Source: JBLXBZ01 sp048265185 (lineage in GTDB: Bacteria; Pseudomonadota; Alphaproteobacteria; Rhizobiales; Stappiaceae). Taken from it: a stretch of 64,000 nucleotides of DNA. Positions 17,064-25,888 of the stretch are shown here, one piece after another (the stretch's first letter is position 1; every line of letters starts with the position of its first letter). The notes beneath the pieces were generated by a model, which saw nothing but the letters and a program-made list of their open reading frames with translations, did no database searches and was not told the origin of the DNA. The stretch lies in the NCBI GenBank assembly GCA_048265185.1, contig JBLXBZ010000004.1, forward strand, positions 62,001 to 126,000, given 5' to 3'. Position numbers and translations under genes: made by a program.

Positions 17064-19460
17064 CTATATATCCGCCGACGCCAACGTCTCCGATGGCGCG
17101 AGCTCCTCCAACATGCGCGACAAAGCGTCCACACTCAAAGGTTTTGTCAAAAAGCCATCCGCGCCGACGCTCAGCGCGCGTTCCCGCGCATCCGTCGTGG
17201 CGTCGGCGGTCAAAGCGATAACCGGCGTTGCTCTGCACCCCGTTTCTTGTTCGAACGCGCGGCGACGGCGAATCAATTCATGGCCATCCAATCCCGGCAT
17301 GTGCAAATCCGTCAAAATTATATCAAACTGACCAGCATGCGCCGCCTCCAAGGCCGCCGCCCCGTCACTAACGATCACGGCGTCATGGCCCAGTTTTCGC
17401 AAAACCGCTTCCGTTAACAGCCGATTGATGTCGTTATCTTCAACAACTAAAAGACGAAGAGGTCGTGAACGCGCGTCTTCCCCGCGCGCGCCAGATAATT
17501 CCCGCTCGCCCCATCCGCCACGCCAGTCGTCCAACCTCCCCCTTTCCTCGCTTTGCCTCACATCAGTCTCTGATCTCGCCCTCATAGCGCACATATTTTC
17601 AAATACACGAAACAATGATTTGCGGCGCATGGGTTTTAACAGATAGGCATCAAATCCAGCACGGCGTAGGCGCGTCAACTGATCGCGCTCCGTCGGTTTC
17701 AGTAAAATCACGGCCGGAGCGGAAAGTCCGGCCGCCCGCGCCGCAGCTAACCACGCGCCGGCGTCGCTGACCGCATCGTGATCCACTAAAACCAATTGCG
17801 CCGCTTGAAGCGTTTCAGACATTGTCGGCTCCCCGGGCGATACAATGCTCACCCGCGCGCCAGCCTCGCATAAGATCCGCATAAGAAGCGGCCCCTCAAC
17901 ACGGCTCAGGCTCACCAAAACCACGTCAGCGTCAATATTCTCACGCTTTTCCTCCTTTCCCGACGGCGCAGGAAAAAGCGGCAAGCGCACAATAAACAAC
18001 GCACCAACGTTTGGCGCGGCCTCAACCGTAATCGCCCCTCCCATCAAAGCGACGATACGCTGAGAGATCGCAAGTCCAAGGCCCGTGCCGCCAAACCGGC
18101 GCGCAGGGCCATGGTCAATCTGCTCAAACTCCTGAAACAGTCGCTGCGCATCTTCGCTCCTCAATCCGATGCCCGTGTCCCGAACACGAATTTCCAAACT
18201 GGTCGGCGTCTCCCCCCTCTCCCCAGGAGCGCGAACCTCCTCCACCTCGATGGAGACGCCCCCGATTTCCGTGAATTTCAAGCCGTTTCCCGCCAGATTG
18301 AATAATATCTGACGCAGCCGCGTACCGTCGGTCATTATGTTGGTTGGCAGGTTCTGATCAACGCGCGCCGCGATTTCAAGCCCTTTGGCCTGCGCACGGG
18401 GAGCAAGCAATTCAACCACTCCCTCCACCAGCCCCTCCAAATCCGTCGCCTCGCTTTTGATGTCCAAACGCCCAGCTTCCACCTTGGAGAAATCGAGCAC
18501 TTCGTCAATCAGCATCAAAAGGATCTCGCCTGAACTGCGTACGGCGTCGACATAGCTGCTTTGTTCCGCCGTCAAACCTGTTCCACGCAACAAACCCGTC
18601 ATCCCCAAAATGCCATTCAACGGGGTGCGGATCTCATGGCTAACGGTGGCGAGAAAGCGGCCCTTGGCCTTATTCGCCGCCTCCGCTTGATTTCGAGCCT
18701 CCAATAATCGCTCTTCCGCCAATTTTCGCTCGGTTACCTCCCGCAGCGTCGTCTGCACAAGCACCCCACCAAAGGCGGGATCGCGCACCTCCATTTTAAC
18801 GCATGAAAACCAACATTCGCCATTGTTGGTGAAAAGAAGAAGATCGTCCCGCTTCGGAACCGCCCCAGCCTCCCCCTTCAAGGCCTCTTCATTATGATTG
18901 CCTTGAACAGCGGATAGATGAAACGGTTCGCCAATTGCAGACAAGGCTTTCTCAGGTAATAATCGGAACGCGGCGTCATTGGCGTAAATCACACGCCCGT
19001 CATGGTCGCAGCGAATGACCAGATCGCCAAGGCTGTCAAGAATGCCACGGTGCCGATCTTCCGACTCCCGAACTTCCCATAAACGATCTTCAAAGGTTTC
19101 TCGCTCGCTCCTCAGCGCCTCAACTTCATCGGCGAGCGCGCGCTGACGCGCTAAAATACTTTCGCTCTCGCCCGAGATTGGCCGCCAAACGGCCAAGGCG
19201 CCGGAAAGAAAGGCGAGGATTACTCCAAGACTCCGTATGAGAGGAGAATCAAAAGAAAGAAAAACGGCCAGCCCCATGCCCAAAAGCATGCTTAGTAATG
19301 CGGCGGCGCCCCTGACGCGCGCGCGCCTCTTCCCCAAACGCGCGCCTTGCAACACGCCTCTCAGGAACGAAATCCACGATAAGAAACATCTTTTGAAACG
19401 GGACTTCCCTCCCCCAGGCTCCTCGTCTTTTTTTGAACGCGCGTTTTCAACCTCAGACAC
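17064..19460 (-). CDS. Hybrid sensor histidine kinase / response regulator
   Basis: A 798-residue BarA-like hybrid kinase. The order is: basic N-terminus, two hydrophobic segments (about 51-70 and 75-92), a short coiled coil, a PAS domain (about 130-245), HisKA with His275 in ATVSHEIRTPLNGILGM, HATPase with NLAGNGLKFT (N box), RDTGIGL (G1) and GGTGLGLAIS (G2), a first receiver-like domain (about 510-620) and a second, intact receiver (about 668-790). The intact receiver has acidic VVEDND, phospho-acceptor Asp718 in LTDLHMPGLDG and the Lys in FLTKPL. The first receiver has lost the acidic pair. GTG start at 19460 with GAGGAG upstream. It lies downstream of comM; the signal is unknown. Confidence 0.93.
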   Translation of the reverse strand: MSEVENARSKKDEEPGGGKSRFKRCFLSWISFLRGVLQGARLGKRRARVRGAAALLSMLLGMGLAVFLSFDSPLIRSLGVILAFLSGALAVWRPISGESESILARQRALADEVEALRSERETFEDRLWEVRESEDRHRGILDSLGDLVIRCDHDGRVIYANDAAFRLLPEKALSAIGEPFHLSAVQGNHNEEALKGEAGAVPKRDDLLLFTNNGECWFSCVKMEVRDPAFGGVLVQTTLREVTERKLAEERLLEARNQAEAANKAKGRFLATVSHEIRTPLNGILGMTGLLRGTGLTAEQSSYVDAVRSSGEILLMLIDEVLDFSKVEAGRLDIKSEATDLEGLVEGVVELLAPRAQAKGLEIAARVDQNLPTNIMTDGTRLRQILFNLAGNGLKFTEIGGVSIEVEEVRAPGERGETPTSLEIRVRDTGIGLRSEDAQRLFQEFEQIDHGPARRFGGTGLGLAISQRIVALMGGAITVEAAPNVGALFIVRLPLFPAPSGKEEKRENIDADVVLVSLSRVEGPLLMRILCEAGARVSIVSPGEPTMSETLQAAQLVLVDHDAVSDAGAWLAAARAAGLSAPAVILLKPTERDQLTRLRRAGFDAYLLKPMRRKSLFRVFENMCAMRARSETDVRQSEERGRLDDWRGGWGERELSGARGEDARSRPLRLLVVEDNDINRLLTEAVLRKLGHDAVIVSDGAAALEAAHAGQFDIILTDLHMPGLDGHELIRRRRAFEQETGCRATPVIALTADATTDARERALSVGADGFLTKPLSVDALSRMLEELAPSETLASADI

Positions 19461-19658
19461 TAATCCACTCCTCGCCGCGGTGAAGCTAAATCACGAGGCG
19501 GCCCCACCCCATGGCCCTCGATTTCGCTCCACAGCCCTAATTATGATCAACTGAACTTGAAAAATAATTATTCGCCCAAAACCGCACGACAGCGGTCAGA
19601 ATATTTCTAGAAGCCCACTTTTGGAGTAAAAATCAATAAATTCAACGATCGCTCAGGA

Positions 19659-21185
19659 TCACGTCGCTTGGAAAGTTTCATTTTCGCCGCGATAACCAAA
19701 CGCTTCAGCCAGATGAATTTGACCAATGGTCTCCACGTCGTCAAGATCCGCCAACGTGCGCGCGAGTTTGAGAACCCGATGGAATCCCCGCGCAGAAAGC
19801 TTAAGCTTGTCCGACGCCTCCCGCAAAAACGACAAGCCCGCGGCGTCCGGGCGGGCCACGCTTTCAAGGGCGCTAGCGCTCGCCGCCGCATTCGTACGCC
19901 CTGAAATCCCAAGGCTGGCGTAGCGCTTCGCCTGACGTTCACGCGCTGCGGCGACGCGAATCGCCACGTCTGCGGAGGATTCCACCGACCCCACTCCGAT
20001 CAAATCCGCCGCCGTGACCGCAGGCACTGAAATTCGAAGATCGATGCGATCCAAAAATGGCCCCGAAATACGCGCCTGATAGTCTGACGCGCACCGTGAG
20101 CCGCGCCGACAGACATGGCCAGGCTCGCCGGCGCGGCCACATTTACACGGGTTCATCGCCGCCACCAACTGGATGCGCGACGGGTAGCTCACCCGGTGAT
20201 TAGCGCGGGCGATCACCGTTTCCCCACTTTCAAGCGGTTGACGTAAACTATCCAGCGCCTGTGGTTGAAACTCTGGCAACTCGTCCAGAAACAACACCCC
20301 GTTATGAGCCAATGAAACCTCGCCCGGCCGGGCCTTAGCTCCGCCTCCTACCAAAGCCGCCATAGAGGCCGAGTGATGCGGCGCTCTATAGGGGCGGCGC
20401 GTCGTCAACTTGCCGTCCGCAAGCTCGCCCGCCACGGATGAAATCATGGAGACCTCAAGCAGCTCGCGCGACGTCAAAGGCGGAAGAATTGAGGCGAGAC
20501 GCGCCGCCAGCATGGACTTTCCAGCTCCCGGCGGGCCAATCATCAGCAAGTTATGCCCCCCCGCCGCCGCGATCTCCAGCGCGCGCTTGGCCGCCTCTTG
20601 CCCTTTAACGTCTTTCAGGTCGGGCAAACTCCCCTCATCCTGCCGCAGTCGCGCTTGTGGCCGCGACAATAATTGCGTTCCTTTAAAATGATTGACGAGC
20701 TGAAGCAGCGAATGAGGAGCCAATATTTGCATTTCTTCATCGGCCCAAGCAGCTTCCGGTCCACTCGCCGCCGGACAAATCAACCCCCGGCCGCTGGCGT
20801 TCGCGCCGATTGCCGCAGGCAAAGCTCCTGCAACGGGAGCCAACGCGCCATCAAGCCCCAATTCGCCAAGGGCTACAAATTCCTCCAGCTCATCGCGAGC
20901 GATCGCTCCCATGGCAGCCATCAACGCCAAGGCGATTGGCAGATCGTAATGCGACCCCTCCTTGGGAAGATCCGCCGGAGCGAGATTAACGGTGACCCTC
21001 TTCGCAGGCAGCGACAAGCCTGACGCTATCAAAGCCGAACGCACCCGCTCCCGGCTTTCGCCCACAGCCTTATCCGGCAAGCCGACGATCGTGAAAGCCA
21101 CAGCCCCCGGACCAACCTGCACTTGCACGTCGACCGGGACCGCCTCCACCCCTCTAAACGCCACCGTTCTGACCCGTGAAACCAT
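19659..21185 (-). CDS. comM: ComM/YifB family Mg-chelatase-like AAA+ ATPase
   Basis: ComM is a hexameric helicase that promotes branch migration when DNA taken up by natural transformation is integrated; YifB is the general family name. The 508 residues show the N-terminal ChlI domain (VQVGPGAVAFTIVGLPDKAVGESRERV), Walker A GPPGAGKSMLAARL, Walker B GVLFLDELPEF, the sensor stretch RIQLVAAMNPCKCGRAGEPG with four cysteines of a likely zinc finger, then RISGPFLDRIDLRI and the C-terminal Mg_chelatase_C helices. The ATG follows the gshB gene on the same strand by 84 bp. Transformation competence is not shown by its presence, since the gene is widespread. Confidence 0.93.
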   Translation of the reverse strand: MVSRVRTVAFRGVEAVPVDVQVQVGPGAVAFTIVGLPDKAVGESRERVRSALIASGLSLPAKRVTVNLAPADLPKEGSHYDLPIALALMAAMGAIARDELEEFVALGELGLDGALAPVAGALPAAIGANASGRGLICPAASGPEAAWADEEMQILAPHSLLQLVNHFKGTQLLSRPQARLRQDEGSLPDLKDVKGQEAAKRALEIAAAGGHNLLMIGPPGAGKSMLAARLASILPPLTSRELLEVSMISSVAGELADGKLTTRRPYRAPHHSASMAALVGGGAKARPGEVSLAHNGVLFLDELPEFQPQALDSLRQPLESGETVIARANHRVSYPSRIQLVAAMNPCKCGRAGEPGHVCRRGSRCASDYQARISGPFLDRIDLRISVPAVTAADLIGVGSVESSADVAIRVAAARERQAKRYASLGISGRTNAAASASALESVARPDAAGLSFLREASDKLKLSARGFHRVLKLARTLADLDDVETIGQIHLAEAFGYRGENETFQAT

Positions 21186-21269
21186 TTTTCGCCAACCCCC
21201 GTTCGCAAATAATAGTTACACAACCCTTGCGTTAAATCAAGAACGAAGACGGAACAAAAAATTAAAGCC

Positions 21270-22214
21270 TCAAGCTCGGCGTTTATCCGCGATCACGTCC
21301 CACACGCGAGCGGCGATGTCCGGTCCGCCAAGCTTCTGGACGGCGCGAATTCCCGTGGGAGCGGTGACGTTGATTTCCGTAAGGCGTCCGTCGATGACGT
21401 CAATGCCCACAAGGAGCAGGCCACGCGCGCGCAGCTGAGGCCCAAGGCGCGCGCAGATTTCTCGCTCCTTATCCGTTAATTCACTTTCCTTCGCCGCGCC
21501 GCCGCGCACCATATTAGAGCGCAAATCTCCCGGAGCAGGCACCCGGTTCACGGCCCCGGCGAATTCCCCATCAACCAGAAGTATTCTCTTGTCCCCATGT
21601 TTGACGTTGGGCAAAAACTGCTGAATGACCCAAGGCTCCCGAAAAGTGGCCGCGAAGAAATCATAAAGCGAGCCATAATTTAAATCGTCGCGCGTAATCC
21701 GGAAAACGGCGGCGCCGCCGTGCCCAAACAATGGCTTCATGACGATGTCGCCAAATTCAGCCCGAAACAGATCTATTTCCTCCCGGTCGCGGCTGATTAA
21801 AGTCGGCGGCATGAGATCGGAAAATTCGGTGACGAAAAGCTTTTCCGGAGCGTTACGCACCTGAGCCGGGTCATTCACCACCAGCGTCGCGGGGTGAATT
21901 TTTTCAAGCATATGGGTCGCGGCGATATAAGACAGATCAAACGGGGGATCCTGACGCATCAACACCACGTCGATCCGCCCCATGTCCATACGTTGTCTTT
22001 CACCAAGGGTGAAATGATTGTTCGCCTCGTCGCGAACTTCAACCGGCTCAAGCGCGGCGAACACCTTGTCCCCGCGCATAGCCAGACGGTCGGGCGTGTA
22101 GTGAAACAATTCATAACCACGCTTCTGCGCCTCCAACATCAACGCGAAAGCGCTGTCCCCCGCGATGTTGATTGACGAAATATGATCCATCTGGACCGCA
22201 ACTTTCAAAGTCAT
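21270..22214 (-). CDS. gshB: Glutathione synthase
   Basis: GshB ligates glycine to gamma-glutamylcysteine using ATP. The 314-residue length is as in other proteobacteria. Visible features: N-terminal VAVQMDHISSINIAGDSAFALMLEAQ, MRQDPPFDLSYI (substrate loop), the ATP-grasp segments MKPLFGHGGAAVFRI and VIQQFLPNVKHGDKRILLVDGEFAGAVNR, and the terminal GIDVIDGRLTEINVTAPTGIRAV with metal-binding Glu/Asn. It is the last of the rsmI-yraN-gshB set often found together. A 273-bp gap with a 15-bp palindrome precedes it, so it may have its own promoter. Confidence 0.95.
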   Translation of the reverse strand: MTLKVAVQMDHISSINIAGDSAFALMLEAQKRGYELFHYTPDRLAMRGDKVFAALEPVEVRDEANNHFTLGERQRMDMGRIDVVLMRQDPPFDLSYIAATHMLEKIHPATLVVNDPAQVRNAPEKLFVTEFSDLMPPTLISRDREEIDLFRAEFGDIVMKPLFGHGGAAVFRITRDDLNYGSLYDFFAATFREPWVIQQFLPNVKHGDKRILLVDGEFAGAVNRVPAPGDLRSNMVRGGAAKESELTDKEREICARLGPQLRARGLLLVGIDVIDGRLTEINVTAPTGIRAVQKLGGPDIAARVWDVIADKRRA

Positions 22215-22417
22215 TTTGCAACTCCGACCCCGCGCGCATTATGGAACGCGCTCAAAACACGATTAGAAGGCTCCAACATCCATTTGAAACGCATGAGGCT
22301 CTAACGTTCATCTTCATCGCGTCGCTCGCAAAGGGTCCATACCTTCCCCGGGACGCGCACTCGTTACCCAAGATATGCGAAGCCGGCGCCCTTTTGTCCA
22401 TAAGCAGTCGCAAGATA

Positions 22418-22432
22418 ACGTCAAATTGACGT
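22418..22432. promoter_or_regulatory. Small perfect palindrome upstream of gshB
   Basis: Seven-base arms (ACGTCAA / TTGACGT) around one base form a perfect palindrome about 200 bp upstream of the gshB start, in the gap after yraN. It could be an operator. Nothing else is seen in this 273-bp gap. Palindromes this short can arise by chance. Confidence 0.25.
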
Positions 22433-22487
22433 CGAAAACCTATTCCAGCTCCAGCGGCCTTCCCGATTTCTTCAAAACCGACTTAAA

Positions 22488-22958
22488 TTAAACGCCGGCG
22501 CGCGCCGCGGAAAAAATATTCTCCACATGTTCGGGCAGGCGGCGGCGAACGATCAACATGGCGTCATATCTCTGGGTCAGCTCCATAGCCCATGGATGCG
22601 CCGAGAGCCATACCCTCGCCGCCGCGCTTATGCGCTGACGCGTTTTCTGGTTAATCGCCAGCAACGCCTCCGCCCGCGTCGCACGCGCTTTCACCTCGAT
22701 GAAAGCTATAGTGCCCCCGCGCAAAGCGATAAGATCTATCTCGCCGACGCTCGTCTTATAGCGTTTCTCAAGAATGCGCCATCCCTTGAACCGCAACCAG
22801 ATCGCCGCTCGCGTCTCCGCCGCATGTCCCTTTTTATAGGCGCGCCGGCGCGCGCGCTCTATAATTTTTTTCGTCCCGCCTCGTCCATGAGCGGATTGAA
22901 CCAAATCGTCCCCCGCGCAATCGCCGCCTGTTTCCTTACCCCAGTTTCTCATGTCCAC
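22488..22958 (-). CDS. yraN: YraN family (UPF0102) nuclease-fold protein
   Basis: A 156-residue member of the UPF0102 family, which has the PD-(D/E)xK nuclease fold related to Holliday-junction resolvases; its role is not established. The core is visible: KGHAAETRAAIWLRFKGWRILEKRYKTSVGEIDLIALRGGTIAFIEVKARAT, where GEIDLI and FIEVKAR supply the Asp and the ExK catalytic residues. The C-terminal half has RISAAARVWLSAHP and a final DAMLIV strand. It is located between rsmI and gshB on the same strand, as in many proteobacteria. Two close ATGs (22958, 22952) are possible starts. Confidence 0.88.
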   Translation of the reverse strand: MDMRNWGKETGGDCAGDDLVQSAHGRGGTKKIIERARRRAYKKGHAAETRAAIWLRFKGWRILEKRYKTSVGEIDLIALRGGTIAFIEVKARATRAEALLAINQKTRQRISAAARVWLSAHPWAMELTQRYDAMLIVRRRLPEHVENIFSAARAGV

Positions 22959-23101
22959 CCTCCCAGAATCATACGCGCCTCCGATTTGTCGATCGCCGTA
23001 TGTTCTTATTTCGTTCTCGATACTATGCGAGTTGACGAAGAATAAAAAGGGTACAAAAAAATTTTCTCAACCCTTCCGGGCAATGAGTCGAAAGATGGAG
23101 C

Positions 23102-24172
23102 TCAGGCGCCGCGATCCTCCCTCTCCGTCTTGATCTCCAAAGCCCGCCTATAAAGCGTCTTGCGATCGACGCCTGTGCGTTTGGAGACGAATTTCGCGGC
23201 GGCGCTGGCCTGCATATCGACGAGAGCCGCGCGCAGCAGATCATCCGCCTCCTCAGCGCTCACGCCAACCGCGGCCGGTGGCGGGGCCACCAGCACCACA
23301 ATCTCGCCCTTCACCTTTTCATCCCGAAACCGTTCGGCCAGTTCGCTCAACGTCCCCCGCTCAAAGGTTTCAAAACGCTTGGTCAGCTCCCGGGCGACGG
23401 CGGCGCGGCGCGAACCGCCCAGCGCCTCTTCCATGGCCTCAAGCGCCGCCGCGATTCGATGCGGGCTTTCATAAAAGATCAGCGTCGAGGGAATGGCGGA
23501 GAGTTCGGACAGGCGGCGCAACCTCTGACCGGATTTCTGCGGCAAGAACCCCGCGAAAGTCAGCGTATCGGAAGGTAGCCCCGCTCCGACGAGACCTGCA
23601 AGCATGGCGCTCGCGCCGGGAATGGGGATCACCTTGTGGCCACGCTCCACCACCTCGCCCACAAGCCGGTATCCCGGATCCGAGATCAATGGCGTTCCAG
23701 CGTCGGAGACCAGGGCGATCACCTTGCCTTCATTGAGGGCGTCAAGCAGACGAGGCCGCTGCTTCGCCGCATTATGCTCATGATAGGGGATCATTGAAAC
23801 GCGCAGCCCATAGCGCTGTAAAAGCCGCGAAGTCATGCGCGTGTCTTCACAAGCGATCAGATCCGCCCCCGCCAAAGTTTCAAGCGCGCGCAGGGTGATA
23901 TCACGCAGATTGCCGATGGGCGTGGAAACAATATACAGGCCGGACTCCAGCCGAGGCGCCCGATAAAAATTGGTGCCGAGAGAATAACCACGCCCATCCG
24001 CCGCCCCTTCGCCGGAGATCAAGAACTCCTCCGCTCCTTCGTCCGGCCCTTGCGCTTCCCAAGCGCTCGCCTCTGGAGCGAACTCTCCAACGCCTCCCTC
24101 CCGCGTCGCAGCGGATAGATCGCCAAGAGGCCCTTCATGCGAATCACCAGAATCCTGATCCCGTTCACCCAT
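23102..24172 (-). CDS. rsmI: 16S rRNA (cytidine-1402-2'-O)-methyltransferase
   Basis: RsmI methylates the 2'-OH of C1402 in the 16S decoding centre using SAM. From about residue 75 the protein follows the tetrapyrrole-methylase fold: LYIVSTPIGNLRDITLRALETL, ADLIACEDTRMTSRLLQRYG, SDAGTPLISDPGYRLVGEVV, IPGASAMLAGLVGAGLP, FAGFLPQK and FYESPHRI, all diagnostic. The extra N-terminus of about 70 residues is acidic and Gly/Ser-rich, unlike E. coli RsmI. ATG 24172 is chosen because GGAG lies about six bases upstream. The 356-residue protein is divergent from the LpoA-like gene, a standard alphaproteobacterial pairing. Confidence 0.93.
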   Translation of the reverse strand: MGERDQDSGDSHEGPLGDLSAATREGGVGEFAPEASAWEAQGPDEGAEEFLISGEGAADGRGYSLGTNFYRAPRLESGLYIVSTPIGNLRDITLRALETLAGADLIACEDTRMTSRLLQRYGLRVSMIPYHEHNAAKQRPRLLDALNEGKVIALVSDAGTPLISDPGYRLVGEVVERGHKVIPIPGASAMLAGLVGAGLPSDTLTFAGFLPQKSGQRLRRLSELSAIPSTLIFYESPHRIAAALEAMEEALGGSRRAAVARELTKRFETFERGTLSELAERFRDEKVKGEIVVLVAPPPAAVGVSAEEADDLLRAALVDMQASAAAKFVSKRTGVDRKTLYRRALEIKTEREDRGA

Positions 24173-24590
24173 AACTTCTCCACGCTGCGCCACTTCAATG
24201 GCGCCGACGTTCCTTATTTTAGAGCTTCATGCGCTGAATAGCTTATCTCCACCCAACATTACGCGCCGATTGCGCGCGAACCAACACGACGCCCTTGTTT
24301 TGACGCAGCGCGAGCCCAATTGATAGGGCGTTTTTGCATCGCCCATTTTGACAGATTTTATGGATGGGAACTAGATTTACGATACTCACAGTAAACATTC
24401 GGCAGTATCTGGAGCATGGTCAAATTGTTCAATAACAGCTAGAATCAAAGTGAAGACCATAAATAACGCCCTAAGAAAATTTCTCATTAGGATGTTATGA
24501 ATACCAGCAATCCACTGAAATCGAAAAAAGAGGCCAGAAGTGCAAAAAGTCATCCAAATGGCCCAAGGCGGACGGAAGCAAGTTCAAATC
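24173..24590. promoter_or_regulatory. Divergent promoter region between rsmI and the LpoA-like gene
   Basis: No gene is seen in these 418 bp. A possible sigma-70 type promoter for the rightward gene is TTGACA at 24348-24353 with TAGATT at 24372-24377 (18-bp spacer). The stretch is AT-rich compared with its surroundings from about 24340 to 24510. The first codons of the LpoA-like gene may extend into its end if the GTG at 24540 is used. Confidence 0.35.
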
Positions 24591-25817
24591 ATGGCGTCTC
24601 TCCTGCAAGAAACCTCTCGTAAACGTCGTATCTGGAGCGCCGCGCTCAAAGCGACGGGTTTCGCGGCGGGGCTGTTGCTCGCCGCCTGCACCGGCTCGAC
24701 CATTGGCGACTTCCCTGGCTATCCAAGTGGTCCCGCCTCGCCGCAATCCGCCCCCCAGACAACTGGCCAGGTCATTGGCGCCGGCTCGGTTCGCGTAGCC
24801 ATGTTGCTGCCCATGTCGGGCGGCGGAAGCGCGTCGCAGATCGGCGCGGTCTTTCGCAACACGGCGGAATTGGCGCTCAAAGACTTCCCCGGAGCCGACG
24901 TACAGATCTTGGTGAAGGACACCGGCGGCACTGCAGAAGGCGGGCGCGCCGCCGCTCAAGCCGCGATTTCCGAAGGCGCGGAACTTATCCTGGGACCTGT
25001 ATTCGCTCCCGCCGTCAGCGGCGCAGGCGCCGTCGCCCGCTCCGCCGGCGTGCCCGTTGTGGCTTTCTCCACCGACACCTCGGTGGCTTCACGCGGCATA
25101 TACCTTCTCAGCTTCCTTCCGCAAAACGACGTTGATCGCATCATCGCCTACGCCGGAGCGCAAGGGAAACGCTCCTTTGGCGCTTTGCTGCCTGACGACG
25201 CCTATGGATCGGTGACGGAAGCCGCCTTTCGCCAGGCGGTCGGCAAACTCGGCGCGCGCATCGTCGCCATTGAACGCTACAAGCTCACCAGCAACGATAC
25301 GGCGGACCTAAACGCGAAAATCAATAATTTAGCGACTTCCGCCAACCAAATGGACGCAATTTTTATCCCTCAAGGCGCCGGCGTTCCAGCCTTCTCGGCG
25401 CAGGCGCTAGCAGGACGGGGCGTAAATCTGGCGAATGTGAAATTGCTGGGCAGCGGACAATGGGAAACCCCGCAAGTTCTCAACGCCCAGCTTCTCACAG
25501 GCGGATGGTTCGCTGGCCCGGATCAATCTGGCTTCCGCTCCTTCGCGAACCGCTATAGCGCCGCTTATGGGAACGCCCCTCCGCGCAACGCCACATTGGC
25601 CTATGACGCCACCATTCTCGCAGCCGGTCTTGTGCGTTCCGCAGGCCCCGAGCGCTTCAGCGACCGCGTTTTGACCAACCCGCAAGGCTTTCTCGGCATT
25701 GACGGCGTGTTCCGCCTCTTGCCAAGCGGCCTGAACCAGCGCGGTTTGGCGATCTATGACGTCACAGGTTCCGGATCCCGGGCGATACAGCCCGCGCCGC
25801 GATCCTTCGCCCGTTAA
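24591..25817 (+). CDS. LpoA-like penicillin-binding protein activator (outer-membrane lipoprotein)
   Basis: A lipoprotein with a type 1 periplasmic-binding fold, as in LpoA, which activates PBP1A from the outer membrane. The signal peptide is basic then hydrophobic and ends in the lipobox LLLAACTG, with Cys33 lipidated if translation starts at 24591. The binding domain (Peripla_BP_6) begins VRVAMLLPMSGGGSASQIGAVFRNTAELAL and includes GAELILGPVFAPAVSGAGAVARSAGVPVVAFSTDT. GTG 24540 is an alternative start in the same frame. It lies divergent from rsmI and 71 bp before coaBC; a PBP1A gene, its plausible partner, follows 1.8 kb downstream. Confidence 0.85.
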   Translation: MASLLQETSRKRRIWSAALKATGFAAGLLLAACTGSTIGDFPGYPSGPASPQSAPQTTGQVIGAGSVRVAMLLPMSGGGSASQIGAVFRNTAELALKDFPGADVQILVKDTGGTAEGGRAAAQAAISEGAELILGPVFAPAVSGAGAVARSAGVPVVAFSTDTSVASRGIYLLSFLPQNDVDRIIAYAGAQGKRSFGALLPDDAYGSVTEAAFRQAVGKLGARIVAIERYKLTSNDTADLNAKINNLATSANQMDAIFIPQGAGVPAFSAQALAGRGVNLANVKLLGSGQWETPQVLNAQLLTGGWFAGPDQSGFRSFANRYSAAYGNAPPRNATLAYDATILAAGLVRSAGPERFSDRVLTNPQGFLGIDGVFRLLPSGLNQRGLAIYDVTGSGSRAIQPAPRSFAR

Positions 25818-25888
25818 GGACGCGTCAGAAAAAGACGTGGAAGTTGACAAGATTGCGCCCGAACAAGAATGATCAGGGGTTGAACACT

